From assembly GCF_025950525.1 (NCBI RefSeq), contig NZ_JAPDGS010000005.1, positions 1-64,000 of the forward strand: 64,000 nucleotides of DNA. The letters run 5' to 3'. The DNA comes from Stagnihabitans lacustris. GTDB taxonomy: Bacteria; Pseudomonadota; Alphaproteobacteria; Rhodobacterales; Rhodobacteraceae. A program made the translations under genes and the position numbers. Position 1 is the stretch's first letter; the number at the start of each line of letters is the position of its first letter. Shown here piece by piece: positions 59,813 to 64,000 of this stretch. The notes under the pieces were generated by a model. It had not been told where the DNA came from. It saw only the letters and a list, made by a program, of their open reading frames with translations, and made no database searches.

Positions 59813-60442
59813 CTAGGGCAAGTTTTCCAGGGTTAGCCGCCCCTCATACCCGCTCACCCGCCATTGTGCCACCGGCGCCATCCGCGCCCGCAGCCGGCGC
59901 AGCGCCCAGGCCTCGCGCCGTTCATAGAGCGTCGACCCCGAGGGCGTGGCGGTGAACTGCCAGCGGCTTTCGACGCCTTGCGCCCCACCCTCGCCCGGGG
60001 TCATCAGGATGCCCAGGGGGGCGATGCGGTCGGCGTGGGCCGCGGCCTCGGCCCCCGCCTCGGCCGCCAGATGCAGGCGGCGAACCGGGGTCAGGCCGGG
60101 CGGCGCCAGGATCTCGCCGATCACCAGCGGCACCGCGCCGGAGCGCAAGCTCTCCTCCATCGTCCAAAGGATATCCTCGGGGCGGCGCGCGCGGGCAAAG
60201 ATCACCCGGCCGGGATCGGCCAGTTCGGCCAGGCCGCCGGGATAAAGCCGTTCGGGCTGCCAGCCGGGCAGGACCCAGACCACCGGCCCCCGGGAGTGAT
60301 GCATCAAGATCGCCCCCAAAGTCACCCGGGCCTGTCCGCAGAATTCATGCAACCGCCCGCGCGCCAAGGACAGGGGACCGATCAATTGCTGATCGGGCCA
60401 GCCCCTGCGGCTGTCAGGCAGATGAAGAATCGGTGAAACCAT
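59813..60442 (-). CDS. imuA: ImuA-type SOS mutagenesis protein
   Basis: 209 residues. SPILHLPDSRRGWPDQQLIGPLSLARGRLHEFCGQARVTLGAI, GPVVWVLPGWQPERLYPGGLAELADPGRVIFARARRPEDILWTMEESLRSGAVPLVIGEIL and LTPVRRLHLAAEAG match the ImuA group, RecA-like accessory proteins of the ImuA-ImuB-DnaE2 translesion cassette. ImuB and DnaE2 are absent on both sides, so this is an orphan. ATG 60442 is chosen because a LexA box ends 16 bases upstream; a TTG at 60466 would overlap the box. Confidence 0.78.
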   Translation of the reverse strand: MVSPILHLPDSRRGWPDQQLIGPLSLARGRLHEFCGQARVTLGAILMHHSRGPVVWVLPGWQPERLYPGGLAELADPGRVIFARARRPEDILWTMEESLRSGAVPLVIGEILAPPGLTPVRRLHLAAEAGAEAAAHADRIAPLGILMTPGEGGAQGVESRWQFTATPSGSTLYERREAWALRRLRARMAPVAQWRVSGYEGRLTLENLP

Positions 60443-60457
60443 GCGGCCAGTGTAAAT

Positions 60458-60472
60458 GTTCTGCAAATGTTC
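60458..60472. promoter_or_regulatory. LexA (SOS) box GTTC-N7-GTTC
   Basis: GTTCTGCAAATGTTC matches the alphaproteobacterial LexA consensus exactly. It ends 16-30 bases from the imuA start and about 67 bases from the divergent aldo/keto reductase gene. Confidence 0.82.
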
Positions 60473-60538
60473 TCAAGCCCCGGTGCTTCCCTTTGGCCCG
60501 CGAACCCCCTAGCCTGCGGCAAAATTCAGGAGCGCAGT

Positions 60539-61573
60539 ATGAAGCTGGTCGATTTGGGTCGGACGGGGATGAAGGTCTCCGAGATTTGCTTGGGCACGAT
60601 GACCTGGGGGTCGCAGAACTCTGAGGCCGAGGGCCATGCGCAGATGGATTGCGCGCTGGGGCAGGGCGTGAACTTCTGGGACACGGCCGAGATGTATCCG
60701 GTGCCGCCGGATGCGAAATATGCGGGCCGCACCGAGGAAATCATCGGCACCTGGTTTGCCGCGCGCGGTGGGCGCGACAGGGTGGTTCTGGCGACGAAAC
60801 TTGCGGGCGGCGGTCAGCCTGCGGTGCGGGCGGGGGCCTGGCCGGATGCGGCATCCATGCGGGCGGCGGTCGAAGGCAGCTTGCGGCGGCTGCAGACCGA
60901 TTACATCGACCTGTATCAGTTGCACTGGCCCGCGCGGGCGCATTACCACTTCCGCCAGTCCTGGACCTTTGATCCGCGCAAGACCGATCCCGTGGCCGTG
61001 CGGGCGCGGATGCTGGAGCTGTTGCAAGAGGCGGGCCGTCTGGTGGCCGAAGGCAAGATCCGCGCCTTTGGCCTGTCGAACGAAAGCACTTGGGGCACGA
61101 TGGAATGGCTGCGGCTGGCGGCGGAACATGGCCTGCCGCGCGTCGCCTCGGTGCAGAACGAATATTCGCTGATGTGCCGGCAGTTCGACACCGATTGGGC
61201 CGAGGTCGCGCAGATGGAGGATGTCCCGCTTCTGGCCTTTTCGCCTTTGGCCACCGGGCTTCTGTCGGGGAAATATCAGGGGGATGTGATCCCGGAAGGC
61301 ACGCGGCGGGTGCTGAACCCGGCGCTTGGCGGGCGGATGGGGCCAAGGACCCTGCCCACGGTGCAGGTCTATCTGGACATTGCCGCCAAACATGGGCTGG
61401 ACCCCTGCCAGATGGCGATTGCCTTCACGCTGTCGCGGCCCTTCCCCTGTATCCCGATCATCGGCGCGTCGTCGATGGATCAGCTGCGGGTGAACCTGGG
61501 GCAGGTGGTGCTTTCGCCAGAGGTCCTGCGCGACATCGAGGCCGCGCACCGCGCTCATCCGATGCCCTATTGA
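60539..61573 (+). CDS. aldo/keto reductase, Tas-like
   Basis: 344 residues, TIM-barrel oxidoreductase. LGRTGMKVSEICLGTMTWGSQN, NFWDTAEMYPVPP (catalytic Asp/Tyr), LATKLAG (Lys) and DYIDLYQLHWPAR (His) give the tetrad; IIGASSMDQL binds NADP. AGGAG precedes ATG 60539. Overlaps the next gene by one base. Confidence 0.93.
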   Translation: MKLVDLGRTGMKVSEICLGTMTWGSQNSEAEGHAQMDCALGQGVNFWDTAEMYPVPPDAKYAGRTEEIIGTWFAARGGRDRVVLATKLAGGGQPAVRAGAWPDAASMRAAVEGSLRRLQTDYIDLYQLHWPARAHYHFRQSWTFDPRKTDPVAVRARMLELLQEAGRLVAEGKIRAFGLSNESTWGTMEWLRLAAEHGLPRVASVQNEYSLMCRQFDTDWAEVAQMEDVPLLAFSPLATGLLSGKYQGDVIPEGTRRVLNPALGGRMGPRTLPTVQVYLDIAAKHGLDPCQMAIAFTLSRPFPCIPIIGASSMDQLRVNLGQVVLSPEVLRDIEAAHRAHPMPY

Positions 61574-62052
61574 TGCGCCGGCTCTTGGTCCTGATGCTGC
61601 TTGCGGGCTGCCAGATGCAGGCAGGCGATGCGCCCACGGGATTGCAGGGGCTCACAGACGAGGTGATCGAGGTGACGGCTTTGCCCTCCGGGGGGGCTCT
61701 GCCGGCTGCGACGGCGGCCCTGCCGACAGATGCGGCCCCTCCCGCGCCGGAAGTGGTCCTGCCGACGGAAGAGCCGGCCCCGCCGACGGAGAGGGCGGAA
61801 GAGGTCCTGCCGGTGATCTCGGCCGAGCAAGCGACCTGTCAGCGCGGCGGCGGGACTTGGGCCAAGGTCGGCGCCCTGGGACGAATCTGTGTGAAACAGA
61901 CCGGGCAGGGGGCGAAATCCTGCGACCAGAAAAGCGATTGCAAGGGGGAGTGCCTTGCGCAATCAAAGACTTGCGCGCCGATTGCGCCCTTGATGGGCTG
62001 CAATGAGGTGCTGGATGGAACGGGGCGAAGGATGACGCAATGCCTGCAATGA
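61573..62052 (+). CDS. cysteine-rich lipoprotein
   Basis: 159 residues. Short lipobox signal LVLMLLAGC, then a Pro/Ala/Thr-rich linker (about 30-80), then a Cys-rich domain with about nine Cys (TCQRGGGTWAKVGALGRICVKQ, SCDQKSDCKGECLAQSKTCAP, GCNEVLDGTGRRMTQCLQ) that is probably disulfide-knotted. Start overlaps the aldo/keto reductase stop (TGATG). No family recognised; the layout resembles small secreted disulfide-rich proteins. Confidence 0.75.
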   Translation: MRRLLVLMLLAGCQMQAGDAPTGLQGLTDEVIEVTALPSGGALPAATAALPTDAAPPAPEVVLPTEEPAPPTERAEEVLPVISAEQATCQRGGGTWAKVGALGRICVKQTGQGAKSCDQKSDCKGECLAQSKTCAPIAPLMGCNEVLDGTGRRMTQCLQ

Positions 62053-62522
62053 AATGGCTTTTTCCGGCGGTTCTGGTGCTGGTTGCGGCCTGTGCGGCGC
62101 CGCCGGAGCCGGTCTCGGTGCCGGCGGTGCGCGACCTCTCGCGGCCGGTTTATTCCATCGCGGGCTTTGATCCGGCGCGCCTTTCAGGCGACTGGGAGCA
62201 GGTTGCGGGCTTTGGCCGCGCCTGCGGGCCGGGGCGGCTGCAGATGGGGGCGGAGTTGATCTATGACCTTTGCCTTCCGACTGGGCGGGCTGCGGGGGCT
62301 GCGCGCGCCACAGAGGTTCCGGGGCGGTTCGACAGCAAGGACGGCGCGCTTTGGGTGCTTTGGGCCGATGCCGATGACAGGACGCTGGTGATTGGCGGGC
62401 CGGATGGGCGGGTGGCCGCGGTCTTGAACCGGGCGGGCGGGATTTCGTCGGACCGGATGCAAGCGGCGCGCGATATCCTGGGATTCAATGGCTATGATGT
62501 CAGCCGGTTGGTCGTCTATTGA
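62049..62522 (+). CDS. lipocalin-like lipoprotein
   Basis: 157 residues. Signal with lipobox VLVAAC, then YSIAGFDPARLSGDWEQVAGFGR (the G-x-W motif of lipocalins), strands MGAELIYDLCLP, ALWVLWADADDRTLVIGGPDGRVAAVLNRAG and a C-terminal helix. Four-base ATGA overlap with the previous gene. Probably outer- or inner-membrane anchored; ligand unknown. Confidence 0.8.
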   Translation: MKWLFPAVLVLVAACAAPPEPVSVPAVRDLSRPVYSIAGFDPARLSGDWEQVAGFGRACGPGRLQMGAELIYDLCLPTGRAAGAARATEVPGRFDSKDGALWVLWADADDRTLVIGGPDGRVAAVLNRAGGISSDRMQAARDILGFNGYDVSRLVVY

Positions 62523-62529
62523 ACCCCCA

Positions 62530-62650
62530 GACCCCGGATCAGGTCCGGGGTGGCCCCGGGCGTGTTATTAAACCGCGAGACCCCGGATCAAGTCCGGGGT
62601 GGCCCCGGGCGGATATCAAACCGCGAGACCCCGGATCAGGTCCGGGGTGG
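62530..62650. repeat. three 48-49-bp repeats with CCCCGGATC(A)GGTCCGGGG palindromes
   Basis: Units starting GACCCCGGATC at 62530, 62579 and 62627, separated by 49 and 48 bases. Each palindrome (CCCCGGA-tcarg-TCCGGGG) is followed by TGGCCCCGGGC (TGGCGCGGGC in the third). The third unit runs into the 3' end of the XRE regulator gene and encodes its last residues. Confidence 0.82.
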
Positions 62651-63443
62651 CGCGGGCTGGGTGGCTGGCCTCGCGGACCAGATGGTCGAAGTGGCGGGCG
62701 ACCTCGGCCACCTTGGCGGGGTCTGAAAAGACCAGGTATTGTTGGCCCAGGTAGACCACAGCCCGGGTGGCGCCAAAGACCGTCACGGGGGCGGAAAACA
62801 CCCGGTGCGCGTCAAAAAGATAAAGCCTGACAGCGGGATAGCGGGTTTCGAGCCGCTGCGCCATATGGTCCAGTTGCGCCCGGCGCAGCGCGGCGGGCAG
62901 GCCGGACCAATAGCCGGTGCCGGCCGCGAAACTGACCAGTTCATGCCGGGGAAGGGCGATTTCGAAATCGGGAAAACCGGTTTCCAGCACCTGACGCTGG
63001 GCCTCGAAGGCCTCGATCGCGGCGTCGGGCAGACGGTATTCGAACGCCAGAACCTCTGGCGTTTTCAACAGGTCGGGCAGGGTGGCGGGGACATGGCGGA
63101 TCTTGGCGCCCTGCGCCTCGCGGTGCCAGGCCAGGATCGTGTCGTCAAACAGCGCGCGGGCGGCGGGGACCAGGGTCACGGCGCGCTCGGCCAGATGGTC
63201 GGGCGGATCGCGCCGGTCGGTCAGACCCAAAAGCCAGTCGCAAGACACCCCCAGCGCCGCGGCGCAATCGGCGGCGGCCTGGGCATTGGGCAAACGCTCG
63301 CCGGGGGCCAAAAGCGCAGAGATCGTCGACCGGTCCAGCCCCGTGGCGCGTGCGAGGTCAGATTGTGACCGCCCCTCAAGCGCCTGGGCAAGCCGGGCGC
63401 GGAACAGGGCGGCGCGGGTGCGTTTGTCGATCATATCCAGCAT
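62616..63443 (-). CDS. XRE-family transcriptional regulator
   Basis: 275 residues. N-terminal HTH about 12-70 (RARLAQALEGRSQSDLARATGLDRSTISALLAPGERLPNAQAAADCAAALG), then a larger helical/beta C-terminal domain (VLAFEYRLPDAAIEAFEAQ, FEIALPRHELVSFAAGTGYW, AVVYLGQQYLVFSDPAKVAEVARHFDHLV) as in acyl-responsive or methylcitrate-type XRE proteins. The end (ATPDLIRGLAV) is encoded by a repeat unit. Start ATG 63443 or 63434; SD weak. Divergent from a desaturase gene. Confidence 0.83.
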   Translation of the reverse strand: MLDMIDKRTRAALFRARLAQALEGRSQSDLARATGLDRSTISALLAPGERLPNAQAAADCAAALGVSCDWLLGLTDRRDPPDHLAERAVTLVPAARALFDDTILAWHREAQGAKIRHVPATLPDLLKTPEVLAFEYRLPDAAIEAFEAQRQVLETGFPDFEIALPRHELVSFAAGTGYWSGLPAALRRAQLDHMAQRLETRYPAVRLYLFDAHRVFSAPVTVFGATRAVVYLGQQYLVFSDPAKVAEVARHFDHLVREASHPARATPDLIRGLAV

Positions 63444-63552
63444 CTGGTGACTATCCGCAACATTGGTGACGAAAGCTTGCGTATTCTCGGAATTTTCATG
63501 CGGCTGCGCAAGTGCTATCCCAAGGGCACCGCGCCCCAACCGGACCCTTGCC

Positions 63553-64000
63553 GTGACGCATAAAGACATCGAATGGCCGACCCTGGCCCTCTTGGCCGCA
63601 ACCTACCTGCTTTGGGGGCTGGGAACCTGGGCTTGGGCCTTCAGTCCGATCCTGTCGCTGATGCTGACGGGCTGGGCCATCGCGCAATTCTGTTCGCTGC
63701 AGCACGAGGCCTTGCACGGCCATCCGTTCCGCAATGCCGCCCTGAACGAGGCGCTGGTTTTCCCGGCTTTCGCGGTCTTTGTGCCCTATCGCCGCTTTGT
63801 CACGACCCATCTGCAGCACCACTACGACCCGGCGTTGACCGATCCCCATGATGACCCGGAATCCAATTTCATGGAGCCCACGACCTGGGCGAGCCTTTCA
63901 AAACCTGTGCAAATCCTGTTCCGCATCAACAACACGCTCTTGGGCCGGATGCTGATCGGGCCGGTGCTTGGCACCTTTCTGTGGGTCCGGGGCGACGTGC
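63553..64000 (+). CDS. fatty acid desaturase family protein, cut by the right edge
   Basis: About 149 codons present, open at the window end. LQHEALHGHPFRNA and HLQHHYDPALTDPHDDPESNF hold the first two His boxes of membrane desaturases/hydroxylases; hydrophobic helices flank them (LALLAATYLLWGLGTWAW, LMLTGWAIAQF). GTG 63553 is the likely start but no good SD was found. The third His box would lie outside the window. Likely controlled with, or by, the XRE gene. Confidence 0.8.
   Translation, partial: MTHKDIEWPTLALLAATYLLWGLGTWAWAFSPILSLMLTGWAIAQFCSLQHEALHGHPFRNAALNEALVFPAFAVFVPYRRFVTTHLQHHYDPALTDPHDDPESNFMEPTTWASLSKPVQILFRINNTLLGRMLIGPVLGTFLWVRGDV

Noticed and set aside
60443-60466. imuA start at TTG 60466
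   Set aside because: It would place the LexA box over the start region; ATG 60442 keeps the box in the promoter.
62530-62650. CRISPR-like array of palindromic repeats
   Set aside because: Only three units, the sequences between are similar to each other, and the last is coding. It is a REP-like repeat.

Overview
The window reads as a GC-rich alphaproteobacterial chromosome, most likely family Rhodobacteraceae (Rhodobacter/Paracoccus relatives). Supporting signs are a TCA supercluster (mdh, sucC-DUF922-sucD, sucA, sucB, lpd, sdhCDAB), a mesaconyl-CoA hydratase gene beside a malyl-CoA lyase/thioesterase homologue (ethylmalonyl-CoA pathway), the hisD/UPF0262/LMW-phosphatase run, a GTTC-N7-GTTC LexA box, a TTAA-N7-TTAA CtrA box and an acyl-homoserine-lactone circuit. 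No rRNA, tRNA, CRISPR array, insertion sequence or prophage was seen. The genus cannot be fixed by reading alone.

Layout. 0-5 kb: glutathione S-transferase, MATE exporter, aspartate aminotransferase, SdhE, LdtR-like MarR regulator. 5-9.5 kb: group-2 capsule genes (KpsC-like, KpsD/Wza-like, KpsS-like) without the ABC transporter. 9.7-15.5 kb: nusB, YegD-type Hsp70, LpxR-like outer-membrane protein, Hint-domain protein behind a CtrA box, rpsD with its own promoter, UPF0114 membrane protein. 15.5-20.8 kb: sulfotransferase-like gene between short tandem repeats, hisC-tyrC-extensin-like operon, DUF2125 protein, ChaC. 21-23.7 kb: a MotA/TolQ-like plus MotB/OmpA-like pair with a very long coiled coil. 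23.9-38 kb, mostly minus strand: lpd, MAPEG, sucB, sucA, sucD, DUF922 protease-like gene, sucC, exported protein, methyltransferase, pepT, mdh. 38-48 kb, mostly plus strand: TauE/SafE, mcl2-like gene, nnrU, DUF1737, mch, two exported proteins, sdhCDA-DUF3052-lipoprotein-sdhB. 48-50 kb: a LuxR-type autoinducer-binding protein lacking the HTH, a full LuxR and a LuxI. 50-64 kb: DUF1989 protein, QorB/HxlR pair, hisD cluster with an inserted GIY-YIG/DUF4357 gene, GlxA-type regulator, metG, SDR, orphan imuA with LexA box, aldo/keto reductase, two lipoproteins, XRE regulator, and a desaturase cut by the right edge.

The strongest less-described signals are in the non-coding DNA. (1) A dispersed intergenic element occurs about twelve times. 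Its core resembles TTTCAT-(N8)-AAATAY-CC(C)GGGGG, it lies beside GC hairpins, and it has two larger composite forms in which stems are kept while their sequences change. (2) Two TGTGATCAC(A) palindromes spaced exactly 21 bp centre to centre lie upstream of both sucC and sdhC, which suggests one dimeric regulator acting on both TCA operons. (3) A second hairpin family ends in CCTACG. (4) Several short tandem repeats sit at gene borders, one of which supplies the C-terminus of a regulator.

How the genes work together: most of the window is central carbon metabolism (oxidative TCA cycle, SDH flavinylation by SdhE, C5/C4 acyl-CoA steps feeding malate), envelope building (capsule, OM proteins, lipoproteins) and small regulatory modules, with no obvious mobile island.
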